Shown: one piece after another, positions 13,065 to 25,100 of the stretch
Position numbering within the stretch: position 1 is the first letter of the stretch
Layout of the letters: every line of letters starts with the position of its first letter
DNA from: Protea cynaroides
Lineage: Eukaryota; Streptophyta; Magnoliopsida; Proteales; Proteaceae
Reading direction: 5' to 3'
Length of the DNA stretch: 64,000 nt
Assembly: GCA_028583415.1 (NCBI GenBank)
Contig: JAMYWD010000998.1
Location: 186,001 to 250,000, forward strand
Program-made: the position numbers and the translations under genes
The notes under the pieces: generated by a model
Databases searched by the model: none
Told to the model about the DNA's origin: nothing
What the model saw: the letters and a program-made list of their open reading frames with translations, nothing else

Positions 13065-13650
13065 CAGATGATTCCAAGACCATTATTCTTCATTCATGAT
13101 GTTCTACAAAATGGACGTAAAAAATCTCAGGTAGAAGTCACCAGTGGGTCCCATGCAAGCTTGCATGCAAAGTTATCGTTAGAACTTCAAAGCTTCATAT
13201 CATTTCCGTTCTACGTCGGATTCAAACGATTCCAAGGCCATTGTTCTTCATTTGTGATGTCCTACAAAGTGGACAAGGAAAATCTCGGGTAGAAGTCTCC
13301 GGAGGGTCCCATGCAAAATTACATATGGAAATGGTCATTTAATATTCAAAAATTCATATTTTGATCATCACATATCCAAATCAGGTGATTTCAGTCTCAT
13401 TACGTTCCATTTATAGTGCTCTACAAAGTGGACGTAAAATATTTCCGGTAGAAGCCTCCGAAGGATCTCATGCAGATGGTCAGTCAAATTATCGATAATT
13501 GGTCTGTTTAAACTTCAAAAATTCATAGGTTGGCCATTTTATTTTCAAATGAGTTGATTCAAGCTCCAATATTCCTTATTTTTAATGTTCTACAAAGTGA
13601 ACACAGAAAATGTGGAGTAAAGGCTATTGGAAAATTTTGTACGGAACGAC
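13065..13650 (+). repeat. Four U3 repeats of about 150-190 bp
   Basis: Each has a 'tctacaaa(g/a)tgga' box, then 'gtagaag' and, in the first three, a 'tcccatgca'-like box. Equivalent repeats are found in A1, LTR B (43980-44180) and the solo LTR (54570-54800), so the arrangement is ancestral. They may be U3 enhancer-type repeats, by inference. Confidence 0.75.
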
Positions 13651-13857
13651 AGTGGAAGTAGCCCATGAAATGACAGAGAGAGAAAATCCAGTTAATTCCA
13701 ATCAATCCAGTCAACTCAGTTCAAACCAAGCTAGTCTTGGCCGAACCTAGTTAATTCCAGTCAATCCAGTCAACTCAGCTCAACCCAAGTCAGTCTTGGC
13801 CCAACCCAGTCAATCCTTGTCAATCTGGACCAATTCATGGTGGTACATATGCATGTA

Positions 13858-13968
13858 TTTATTTCATATATTATTATATAATATATAATATATTATAATA
13901 TATCATATAATATATACATATGTCTTATATGTATATTATATTATATATATTAATATATTAATATATTA

Positions 13969-14049
<81 letters not shown>
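13858..14049. repeat. A+T block with (AT)n microsatellite
   Basis: TATAATAT-type repeats followed by about 70 bp of AT dinucleotides ending at 14049. The same site in the 3' LTR has only about 23 bp of AT. The position just before the purine-rich leader would suit a promoter, which is inference only. Confidence 0.9.
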
Positions 14050-14051
<2 letters not shown>

Positions 14052-14058
14052 ATATATA

Positions 14059-14654
14059 GAAAAAAAAAAGAGGATCCAAAGAGAGAAGAAGATATGGGAA
14101 AAATAATAAAAAAAAGGGAAAGGAGGAATGACCGAAAGAGGAAAGAGAGAGAGAGAGAGCGGTGGAATGGGAGAATAAAAAAGGAGAAAAAAATGGAAAA
14201 GGAAGGAGGATCGAGAAGAGGGGAAGAGGGGAGAAGATTGAGAAAAAAATAATAAAAAAAAGGAAAGGAGGAGAGAATCGAGAGAGAATCGAGAGAGAAA
14301 GGAGGAAAGAAAAAAAATATAGAAAAAAAGAGGAGAGAGAGGCGAGATGGAGAGAGGATCGAGGGGCCAAAAAAAAAATCAGAATAAAAGAAGAGGAGGG
14401 AGAGAGGCCGGAAAGAGGAAGTGAAAAAAAGAAAAGAAAAAAAAAGAAAGAGACCGAAAGGAGGGAGGAAGAAAAAAAAAACAGAAAAGAGGAAAGAAAC
14501 CGAGAAGAGAGAGAGGAAGAAAAGGAAGAAGCATGAGGTGGAGAGGAGAAGAAAAATTAGAAAAGAAGGGGAGAGAACCGAGAAGGAGGAGGTGGAAAGG
14601 AGAAGAAAAAAAGCATGAAAAAAAATGGAGAAGAAGGAGGAGAAAACCGAAAGA

Positions 14655-14692
<38 letters not shown>

Positions 14693-14745
14693 CGTTGAGA
14701 AGAAGAGGGAGAAATCAGAAAGAGAGGCAGTAGCGAGAAGAAGAA
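14059..14745 (+). repeat. Purine-rich (A/G) tract with (GA)n
   Basis: About 690 bp almost free of pyrimidines on the sense strand, with GA runs at 14140-14160 and 14661-14690. It ends shortly before a CAGGTAAG splice-donor-like site. Lys/Glu/Arg-rich open frames here are artefacts of composition. Confidence 0.9.
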
Positions 14746-16157
14746 GAAGGAGAAGGCAACCACTGGAGGTGGCTCTGTGATTCAGGTAAGCCGCTGCCCC
14801 CATCTTCTTTTACTCCTCTTGCACGATCACCGATCCACCTTGAACCCAACCTCCGTCTCCTACATGAACCACATCTGTCCACACCTGCTGCCTTAATACC
14901 ACCATGCACCACCACTTAGAAAAACCTGCAGCCATTGCCCGTTGTCAAACCACCAACCCAACACCCTATTGTCCCATACTCTCCACGTAACCTGCTGCAA
15001 CCACTTACCTCCTCATTAACCAAATCCAACCCTTGATCCATCCCTACATCATTTATCTAATTACAACCCTTTGATTTCCCATCAATCCTCTGATCCCATA
15101 TGTTTTAATTTAATGTGAAATCTGATGTGAATGTGTTTGAGTTTCATATCTATTGACCCGAATGCTTGAATTTCATGTAATCAAAATTTGATTCGAATGA
15201 GTTTGAATTTGATTAAGATTAATTCATATGATTCAATATATTTTTGAATAAATTTGATTGGTTGGGTGATGATCCTATTTTAGTAATGAGATTAAGTATG
15301 TACCATGGGATGATAATTTTATTTTGATTGTGATGAAATTGAATTGATTCCATCGATTAGGTAAATATGTGATTGATCTCATCGTAATAAAATTGAATTG
15401 ATCCCATTAATTATGGGAATTTTGATGAAATTGAGTTGATCTTATCGATCATGTGAATCTTGATGAATTTGATCCGATCATATGAATTTGTAATTGAATT
15501 GATCAGATCATATGGAATTTTGATTGATCCGATCATATGATTCTTGATGAAATTGAATTTGAGCCGACTGTGGAATATTGTGATGAAATTGTAATTGATC
15601 CGATTGTATGGAATTATGATTGATTCAATTATGGAATTATGATGAAAATTGATCCGATTATGGCATTATGATGAAAATTGATCCGATCATATGGAATTTT
15701 GATGGAATTAAAATTGATCCGATCATATGCTTGGAATGATATGATTAAAATTGAACCATTGTTCTTGGAGTTTTGATTTGATCCGTTGATTATAATTTAC
15801 CTTCATTTGAGTAATCTGAATGGTTAGATTATTAATTTGAGTAATCAGAACCGTTGGATTATCTTCAAAGTGATGTAAATGGATATGAATGATTAGATTA
15901 TCATGATAAGTGATCTGGACCGTTAGATTATCTTTGGAAGTGGTTGAAATAATTTTGAACGGTTAGATTACCATCAATAGTGATTTATACCGTTGAATTT
16001 TTTCATCTTGAATATTCGTATGCATACACTGCCATAATTGGAATGATCACATTGCCATAATTGAAATAATCACATTGCCATGATTGGAATGATACACATG
16101 TTTATTGCCATATTTGTCTGCTACACTTGCTCACATGCTATATTAAATGTTTATTGT

Positions 16158-16975
16158 CACAATTAGGGTAGAAAACCCTAAAAAAAATGGAAACAAAATA
16201 ACATTTAGGGTAGAAAACCCTAAGATGGAAAGAAAATAATAATTAGGGTAGAAAACCCTAAAATGGAAAGAATATAACAATTAGGGTAGAAAACCCTAAA
16301 AATAGAAATAAAATAATAATTAGGTATAAAACCCTAAAATGGAAATAAAGTAACATTTAGGGTAGAAAATTCTAAGATGGAAAGAAAATAGCAATTAGGG
16401 TATAAAACCCTAAAATGGAAAGAAAGTAACATTTATGGTAGAAAACCCTAAGATGGAAAGAAAATAATAATTACGGTAGAAAACCCTAAAATGGAAAGAA
16501 TGTAACAATTAGGGTAGAAAACCCTAAAAAATGAAAATAAAATAACAATTAGGGTAGAAAACCCTAAAATGGAAAAATGTAACAATTAGGGTAGAAAACC
16601 CTAAAAATAGAAATAAAATAATAATTAGGGTAGAAAACCCTAAAATGGAAAGAAAATAACAATTAGGGTAGAAAATCCTAAAAAATGGAAAGAAAATAAC
16701 AATTAGGGTAGAAAACCCTAAAAATGGAAAGAAAATAATTAGGGTAGAAAACCCTAAAATGGAAAGAAAATAACAATTAGGGTAGAAAATCCTAAAAAAT
16801 GGAAAGAAAATAGCAATTAGGGTAGAAAACCCTAAAAAATGGAAATAAAATTACAATTAGGGTAGAAAACCCTAAAATGGAAAGAAAGTAGCAATTAGGG
16901 TAGAAAATCCTAAAAAATAGAAATAAAATAATAATTAGGGTAGAAAACCCTAAATATGGAAAGAAATAGCAATTA
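16158..16975 (+). repeat. Telo-box hairpin minisatellite, ~22 units
   Basis: Units of about 33-40 bp contain TTAGGGTAGAAAACCCTAA: a 7-bp stem TTAGGGT/ACCCTAA with a 5-nt loop, followed by an A-rich 'aatggaaagaaaataac' spacer. About 17 units keep the exact plant telo-box AACCCTAA. It is not a telomere, since it lies inside an LTR and the motif alternates in orientation. Confidence 0.93.
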
Positions 16976-17339
16976 GGATCTTGTCATGCTTAGAAGATAG
17001 CATACTAGATCATGTCATATAGGCTCTTGTCTTATTTGCAATACATGCCATATTTGAAATATTTTTAAACAATCTTACTGTATGTGAATTTCTTGTCATA
17101 AATGTTTTATGTGCCATATTTAGATAGAATATTCTATTTTTTGGCAATAACTTATTTTATGCAACACCCTAGTTAAACTGCCATATATGCACACTTCTAG
17201 AAGATAATGTAGGTGTGGGGACGTGCATTTAGGCACCCACATTCTTGGGAAGGGCATAATGGGAATAATAAAACCTTAATAAAGAAAGAGAATTCTTTGC
17301 CAAACCTTCCAAAATTAGAATTCAGAATGAAAAGGGTAA

Positions 17340-17830
17340 TTTAGGATGATTTGCCCCTCGACAAACCCTAAACCTAGAATAGGTTCTCAATCCCAAACCT
17401 AGAATAGATTCTCAATCATTAACCTAGAAAAGGTTATCCATTTCGAACTACGCGGATTCTGATTCCTAGGGCAAACCCTAGGATACGTAGGCTATTTGGG
17501 AGAAACTCAAATTCGGATCCACACCTTAGTCCACTTGGACTATCCATAGATCCACTAGGATATTTACCTTAGTCCACTCGGACTATCCATAGATCCACTA
17601 GGATACCCCCCATATTTTAACCCAAAAAGGGTTATCCAAATCTTAGTCCACTTGGACTATCCATAAATCCACTAGGATATTTACCTTAGTCCACTCGGAC
17701 TATCCATAGATCCACATAAGGTTATCCACATTTCAACCCAGAATGGGTTATCCATATTTTGACCCAAATAGGGTTATTCTTAGATCCACTAGGACTATCT
17801 ATTAGTCCACATGGACTATCCAGATCCTAA
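17340..17830 (+). repeat. Chain of short hairpin units in the A2 LTR
   Basis: Examples are AACCT/AGGTT pairs (17370-17430), AACCC/GGGTT pairs (17620-17785), and repeated 'tccactaggatat' and 'agtccactcggact' units (17525-17720). Most units pair a 5-8 bp stem over a 3-6 nt loop. Confidence 0.8.
17445..17492 (+). other. Double-stem module (A2 5' LTR, no. 1)
   Basis: Outer stem CTACG/CGTAG; inner 8-bp stem TCCTAGGG/CCCTAGGA with loop CAAA (17464-17483). Confidence 0.75.
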
Positions 17831-17930
17831 CCCATAGGATTTCTCAGTCTTTCAAGCATAAATTTCAACTTGAACAAAGAACTTAATCATGCACGAGCAT
17901 AAATCACAGCCATAAACTTTAATCACACCT

Positions 17931-17980
17931 GAACTACGATGGTGAACCTGATTTTTGGAATAAATCCGTAATACGTAGGC
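17931..17980 (+). other. Double-stem module (A2 5' LTR, no. 2)
   Basis: GAACTACGAT and ATACGTAGGC give the outer stem; the inner stem is GATTT/AAATC. Confidence 0.7.
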
Positions 17981-18278
17981 AATCTGACGGATACAGATTC
18001 GGTTCAATGATATCAAACCCCTTGGTTTGGTTTGGCTTAGCAAATATAGTCTAGCATAGGAAAGGTATAGGAGACCGATTTCGATCGGGCGGTTTGGGTG
18101 CCTAACCCCTTCCCATAACCGTAACCTGACGCTTACCCAATCTCTGATGGACCAAAATTCCAATCTAAGGGTCATGAGTCAATCGAAGTCTTACCTTGGG
18201 GTGAGATTTCACATTTCTAAGGTCCTAGACCTAAATCTAGGTGGCAACTTCTAAAGATTTCCATCTTTGTCCTCACAG

Positions 18279-18296
18279 TGGCGACTCCACTGGGGA
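18279..18296 (+). other. Primer-binding site of copy A2 (tRNA-Arg)
   Basis: TGGCGACTCCACTGGGGA starts two bases after the LTR end. It is complementary to the last bases plus CCA of plant tRNA-Arg(ACG). Confidence 0.88.
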
Positions 18297-19320
18297 TATA
18301 AATGTCAAACTCCTAAATGAAAACTTTCCTTGTGTGAATTGAATGCTAGATTTTAGGATACTATATTTATGCTTGTATATTATTGCTTTGGGGGGAATGG
18401 GTTCAGTTACACATTCGTGCGAGTAGCCGAACCGGGTCCCATGCATATGGGGCAGCCCACTAGGAGAAACACACAGCCTTGGCCTGTACTTTGTGAGGCC
18501 ACGACCGGTGAGCAGCCTCTAACGAGCGTTTCTTGGGTCCGCCTGGGAATGCGTTATGCTACTCCACGTCGCTTGGATCCTTGCAACATAGTATATAAAG
18601 GGATTGGGGGCCCATTATTCATCGAGCATTCGGTGATAGGTTACCCCATCCTCGTCAAGGTGGCCTTTTTGTCCTAACCCGCATTGTAGCCCAATGTTTG
18701 TTATTTTTTTGGTTCATCCCTGAACCGACCCGGTAAAATCGACTTAACCATGACATCCATGTTCGAGACGTCGAAGTTCTGCCCGTTTTGTCCTCGATTG
18801 GTCAACATGTTAGAATCTACACGATGAGCATCTTGAACTCTCACCCATTGGGAGTATGAGGTATGTATACACCTGTTCTACATCATAGTAGACGGTCACT
18901 CTACACCCTCCATTAAGTAAGCTCGATGTGTCGAATCTCTCATTGTTTGATTATCCATTTTGGAATCATGAGGTCCCAAGACTGAACACATGGCTTAATC
19001 AAATTCAATTAAATTGACTTGGATAATGATTACCCAATTGCCCTTATGAGGGATCTAACTCTTGTTTGGTTGAGTCATCCTTGATTGTGCATGTGACTTC
19101 TTCCACTCCCCTAGATGTCTAGAATCTCAATATTCCTCCATTGGATTTCAATGCCTTTGGAAAAGAGAATCAAACTACAACTATATCCACCCTTTAGGGT
19201 GAGAGGCCCCTATAATTATGGAATTGTCTTGATCCCCCATCTTGAGATCCATCCATATTATCTTTCTAAATGAATCAATGGAAGTCATGAATCTAGATCT
19301 TGATTGAACATCAAATTTTA
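18297..19320 (+). other. A2 leader, non-coding
   Basis: Includes a G+C-richer stretch (18420-18680) with no recognised protein, then unique sequence. No repeats beyond short words. Confidence 0.6.
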
Positions 19321-19324
19321 TAAG

Positions 19325-20270
19325 AAAGAAGGAAAGATTCAGCCCCTAGGAAAATCCAATCATAGTTCCCAATGTACCTCTGAATTAAGGAAAGATTCAG
19401 CCCCTAGGCAAATCCAATCAAAGTTCTCAATTCATCTCTGAATTAAGGAAAGATTCAGCCCCTAGGCAAATCCAATCACCATTCTCAATGTACCTCTGAA
19501 TTAAGGAAAGATTCAGCCCCTAGGCAAATCCAATCATGGTTCTCAATGCACCCCTGAATTAAGGAAAGATTCAGCCCCTAGGCAAATCCAATCATTGCTC
19601 CCTATTCACCTTAGAATTAAGGAAAGATTCAGCCCCTAGGCAAATCCAATTATCATTCTCGATTCACATCAGACATAAGGAAAGATTCAGCCCCTTGGTA
19701 AATCTAATAATTCCCTATTCACCTTTGAACTGAAGAAAGATTCAACCCCTAGGCAGATTCAATCACATTCAGTTCATCTCAGTATCAAAGAAATATTCGG
19801 GCCCCAGATTCAATCACCATTTCCGGTTCATCTCGAACCGAAGAAAGCTTCAGCCCCTAGGCAGGTTCAATCATCATTTTGGTTCATCCAGAATTAAGGA
19901 AAGATTCAGCCCCCAGGCAGATTCAATTACATCCAGTTCATCTCAGAATCAAAAAAATATTCAGCCCCTAGGCAGGACCAACCACCATTTCTGGTTCATC
20001 TCAGAACTGAAGAAAGGTTCAACCCTTAGGCAGGTCCAATCATCATTTTGGTTCATCCAGAATTAAAGAAAGATTCAGCCCCTAGGGAGATTCAATCACA
20101 TCCAGTTCATCTCAGAATCAAAGAAATATTCAGCCCTAGATTCAACCCCCATTTCTTGTTCATCTCAGAATTAAAGAAGGGTTTAACCTTTAGACAAGTT
20201 CAATCATCACTCCCAGATCATGCTAAAATGAAGAAGGCATTCGGCCCCTAGGCTTTTTCACCCTTCACCT
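19325..20270 (+). repeat. ~58-bp tandem repeat array
   Basis: About 15 units share 'aaggaaagattcagcccc' and 'taggcaaatccaatca'. The conserved GCCCCTAGGC box is an inverted repeat (GCC/GGC). Units degenerate towards the 3' end. Confidence 0.9.
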
Positions 20271-20800
20271 CCTGTTTAGGTTCTGATTCATGTCGGAACT
20301 AGGAAAAATTCCATTCATTTGAATTCAATTAGCCACTAGGCTTATCCAACCATCAACTTTGGTTAGGGTTCCAGTTCATGTCGAAACTAGGAAAAGTTCC
20401 ATTCATCTGAATTTATTTAGCCCCTAGGCTTGTCCAACCATCAACTTTGGTTCAGGTTCAGATTCATGTTGGAATTAAGAAGAGTCTCATTCATCTGAAT
20501 TCAATCAGCCCCTAGGCTTGTCCAACCATCAACTTTGGTTCAGGTTCGGATTCATGTTGGAAATAAGAAGAGTCTCATTCATCTGAATTCATTTAGCCAC
20601 TAGGCTTATCCAACCATCAATCGTGGTTCAAGTTCTGATTCATGTTGGAACTAAGAAGAGTTCCATTCATCTGAATTCATTTAGCCACTAGGCTTATCCA
20701 ACCATCAACTGTGGTTCAGGTTCTGATTCATGTCGGAACTAAGAAATGTTCCATTCATATGAACTCAATGTGAGCATGAGTTAGCCTCTAGGCCTGTTCA
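20271..20800 (+). repeat. ~80-90 bp tandem repeat array
   Basis: About six units share 'ttctgattcatgt(c/t)gga' and 'ccactaggcttatccaacc'. The CTAGG box suggests derivation from the neighbouring 58-bp unit. Confidence 0.85.
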
Positions 20801-20964
20801 ATCATTACCTTTGGTCCATGTTCCACTTCATAAAAGAATCAAAGAGAATTTCAGTCATTCCATCATCTCTAGCAATTAGAGTCCAATCCATGATTGTCAT
20901 CCTTGGCCTCTATCAATCGGAGCCCAACTCAAGCAATCCTTGCCTCCAACTAGACCCCTAGAGT

Positions 20965-21460
20965 CCATGATTGTCAATCTTGATCTCTATCAATCAGAGA
21001 TCAATTCAAAGTCAATCTTGATCTCTATCAATCAGAGATCAATTCAAAGTCAATCTTGATCTCTATCAATCAGAGACCAATTCAAAATAAATCTTGATCT
21101 CTATCAATCAGAGACCAATTCAAAATCAATCTTGATCTCTATCAATCAGAGATCAATTCAAAATCAATCTTAATCTCTATCAATCAGAGATCAATTCAAA
21201 ATAAATCTTGATCTCTATCAATCAGAGACCAATTCAAAATCAATCTTGATCTCTATCAATCAGAGACCAATTCAAAATCAATCTTGATCTCTATCAATCA
21301 GAGATCAATTCAAAATCAATCTTGATCTCTATCAATCAGAGATCAATTCAAAGGCAACTCTGTCTCTATCAATCAGAGACCAATTCAAAGACAATCTTGT
21401 CTCTATCAATCGGAGACTGATTCAAAATCAATCTCTGGCTCTATCAATTAGAGCCCGATC
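20965..21460 (+). repeat. 38-bp hairpin tandem array, ~13 units
   Basis: Each unit has stem TTGATCTCT, loop ATCAATC, stem AGAGATCAA. Later units change both stem arms together: GTCTCT/AGAGAC near 21365 and GGCTCT/AGAGCC near 21440. This keeps the pairing. Several units carry AGAGACC, which leaves one mismatch. Confidence 0.92.
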
Positions 21461-21789
21461 CATGTCTATCATAGCCCAGTGCTACAAGTTAGGATAGCCG
21501 TCAGGAATGGTGAATGAGAAGCATTCCTCATTGCTTGTCAGTAAAGATCAATTCTAGATTCTGGAGTCATCAAGAAATCATGAACCTTCAGCTATGATAG
21601 TGCTGTCCCATCTCGGGCATTTCTGCCCCATTGGCCAAGGAAACGCTAGAATCCAAAGAATTGCCCTCATATTCCTCATTGTTCAAAGAGAGGGAATGGA
21701 ATTTTCCTGAGCAGCAGGGTTGACCAAAGATGAGATCCGATATGCCACAGGCTAGGATAGGAACCAAAATCACAGCTAGGGCATGGTCC

Positions 21790-22155
21790 AATGATGAAAC
21801 CCTTAACCCATAAACTGGGGCATGAACCAGATTGACCTTGGACCTAAATTGAATGCGGTCTAATGAGGAAAGCCATTATGCCCTAAACTGGGGCATGAAC
21901 CAAATTGACCTTAGACCCAAATTGAGAGTGGTCTAACAAAGAAATCCATTGAACCCCCCAAGCCAAGGCATAAATTAGTCCAATCTTGGATTCAAAATGG
22001 TGTAGTGCAATGGTGATACCCCTTGCTCCACAAGCTGGGGCATAAGCCAAAATGATTTTGAATTCAGCTAGAAGTGGTCCATTGATGAATCCACTGAACC
22101 CCAAACTGGAGCATGAACCAGAGTAACCTTGTGCTTAAAAAGCAATAGTCCGGTT
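21790..22155 (+). repeat. ~75-95 bp degenerate tandem repeats
   Basis: About four units contain 'aactggggcatgaacca' and a 'tgaccttg(g/a)acc'-like box. Non-coding. Confidence 0.75.
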
Positions 22156-25100
22156 ATGAATGGATCCTAAACTGAAAAAAGAGGGTAAGAATTGTATGGA
22201 ACTCTGAAAGGTAGACATCATGCACCTATTGATAGAGGGGCATGATGAGTCTTGCTATTAGAAATCTGAAGGAAGATTTATTCCCGCAATGACTGAAGGT
22301 GGTCGTCGAAGGCGTTATGCCCAACTGGAGCCGCTTGGACGAACTAGTTGTTTCAACTTTCTATTATCGGTATTTGATAGGTCATCCATGTCTTGGTTCA
22401 AGATCAATATGCTTGTTGACAAGTCTAGTCCAATCTGCCATGCAAGTAAAAGAAAATCACCCCGTTTGGGATTTCAAACTCAGTGCCTTGTCTCTTCCAT
22501 ACATTTCCTCCCAGTTTCATACATCCTCCTATTCTACGTGCGCAGTCAATTCTGACTCTGAAGATGATTGAAACGATGAGTCGTCCCCTGAACTTCTACG
22601 CCACCGGCCTCTTGAGAAAGAAAGGTCCAACCCGTCTGGGAAAGCTTTAAATGATCAATCGGGAGACACAAGAGTAGTCTCAAGAAACATGTATTGGAGA
22701 AGCTGCCATTTGTTCTATCTGTGAAAAGATTCCAAGGAAAGCATTACACAATAACAGATCATATCAACAGGTCAGCCAATCAGTACAAATGAGTGGAGGA
22801 AAGATGTGCCACCAAGAAGATAGAAATACCAAAGTTCTTACAAAGTATATCATCTGCAAGCAAGAGATACATGATGAATAATCAATCTCAAAATCAAAGA
22901 ATGAGGTCACTAGGATACCCAAAAAAAAAAAAAAAAGAAAAAAAAAGAAAAAGAAAATTTAAGCCTATGTTTTATCTACATCAATAATGGGAAGGCAGTC
23001 ACATCAGATAGAAGGTGATGATTAACTTCTAGAAGACAGCATACAGATTCACCGTTCAGATAAAAGCAGATACTAGATGAGCAGTCACAAATGTTCATAA
23101 AGTTTACAAAAGATCAAAGTACTAACAGAGGCAAAGATGTTCTATCTTATTGGAAATGTTTGGAAGAAGAAGATTCAAATCCAATATTGAAAGTCAGGAT
23201 TCAACTTCGCGATCAAGCGAAGCACTGCATTATGTGGCCTTCACATCCAAAAAAAAAATAAAGAAAAAGAAAAAAAGAAAAAAGAAAAAAAAGAGAAGAA
23301 AAGAAAATAGTAAGATGTTGAATGGCATTGGAGCTCGACAGTAAGCCAATTGTCCCTCTCATTTCAAGAGGATGATAGTTCCAACCAAAGCCTGATAGCA
23401 AGTTCGATCATTCGTCGAGATTTACAGCATGTTGGACCGGACTTTTGATTTTGGCCAATTACATCCCGCCTTTACAGGAGACGATCTCATCACTTCTTCA
23501 TCAGAGAAAGATTTCTCATCGGCATTAGACTCTCTCTGTCGTCCATCAATCTGACGGCCTTCCAAAGAGTCTCTATCACAAGCCCTTCTTTTGATTATCA
23601 ATTTTTATGGCATTGTATCTCATGATCATGTCATCATTTTATGTATAATTTCATCAATCTGGCTGGAACTCTCATCTATCGTTCATTACATCCGATGGCT
23701 TCCCAAGGTTCCTATAAGCCCTTCATTTCTCAAGCCAATAAAATGGGATCTTCTCGGTAAGATAAATCCATTCTACATAAACAACCAAACACTCTCCCAA
23801 TGGTAGACCCATGTGGACAGTTTCACATCCGTCCTCTTGGACCTTCAACATCAATACTTGTCAACAAACCTAAAGGTTTCAGGCCCAGATATGATCGTGA
23901 CTGATTCAGAATCTCGATATAGCTTGTTGGGACACGTGTTCCATCTGAACATCTCCAAGAAAGGAAAACATAATTTGGCACCATTTTCAATTTTGGTGTG
24001 GGACTGCATTTCCCTAAGATCGCTTTTAGTGATGATTAAAATAGCTGCCCGCCTATCAATACGTGTAGGTGTCAACTTAAATAGTGGGGCAAGGCTACCC
24101 ATTTGTCATAAAAGTCATGCCGTTCAGATTTCCCCTAAGGGTTTCAGACCATTGGATAGGACCATAATTTTGGCAATATCCTCACCACATCAGGACTCTT
24201 TATTCAACCCAAGATGGGATTGGCAAAAAGAAGAAAATGAAAAAAAATAATGGGAAGAAAAGAAACCTCAGTAGAGAAAGGCAACCCGAGAAACCTCAAT
24301 GGGCAACCTATAATACCTCAGTGGGGATAGGCGACCTGATGCAGCCCTAAAGCATTGCCCTCATTGGCCCTTCAAAGAAAAAAATTCAGTGGTTCATGTA
24401 GACAAGTGTCATACCGGTCTACCCTCCATAAGGAAAGGAACCCCTCTTGCTCTCCAGTGAATCATACTCGGAGGAGTTGAACAAACCATCATCTGTTGGG
24501 CTCCATAGCATTGCCTTTCAACAGAACTCTATCTTCAAATCATGTTGGTCATGTTAGGGAGAGAGAAAATTCTCATGGCCTGGCTACGGATGTAGCCAAA
24601 TTCATTCAAATCATCAGTTCCTTCATTTTTCAAAATTCAACAAGGATTTATCTAAGAAATCATTTTCTGCAATCAATCTGTCAATCTTCCCTTGACCTCA
24701 GAAGCATGGTGAAATTCTAAATGCAATCCAGATTCAACCTTGTTCTAACTCTGTTAGATTTCCCATTTCCTTCTATAGTAGTGGTCTGTCACAACATGCA
24801 GACATTGGGGCATAGATATACCCTATGTAGAGGAATCAAACTTGATCATGAGCATTACATCAAGGATCCATTGTCTAGTCCAAGTCACTACTTTCATAGT
24901 CAAGTAAGTAGGTCCATCCAAGTTGGTTTTTGCCAATTTCTCAGTTCTCCCAATCCTGTTGATGAAGAAAATCCAATGTGGTCGATCACCTGTTAGGATT
25001 TGGTCACCAAATTCTCTGAAGGAACACTTCGAATCCTTTGCTCCTCGTGCCTACTTTGGGGCCATGGTTCATTCATCTTTAAAAATTGGCACAACAATGT

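Larger units (their letters stand above)
12719..18277 (+). mobile_element. Copy A2 5' LTR (5559 bp)
   Basis: Parts in order: U3 with four ~150-190 bp repeats; A+T block and (AT)n; purine-rich tract; splice-donor-like CAGGTAAG near 14783; a region with repeated 'gatccgatcatatgg' and 'ccgttagattatc' words (15160-16010); telo-box minisatellite; a chain of small hairpins (17340-17830); two double-stem modules; end at TCCTCACA. Confidence 0.93.

Noticed and set aside
14162..14733. Lys/Glu/Arg-rich proteins (also 28067-28873, 22793-22987, 23150-23344)
   Set aside because: Reading frames are forced open by purine-only sequence; both strands are open and no motif is present.
16158..16975. Interstitial telomere or chromosome end
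   Set aside because: TTAGGG and CCCTAA alternate within each unit and are separated by an A-rich spacer; the array is internal to an LTR and present in several copies.
22289..22571. Coding remnant in the A2 interior
   Set aside because: Two overlapping ~90-codon frames with no retroviral or host motif; chance frames are likely.
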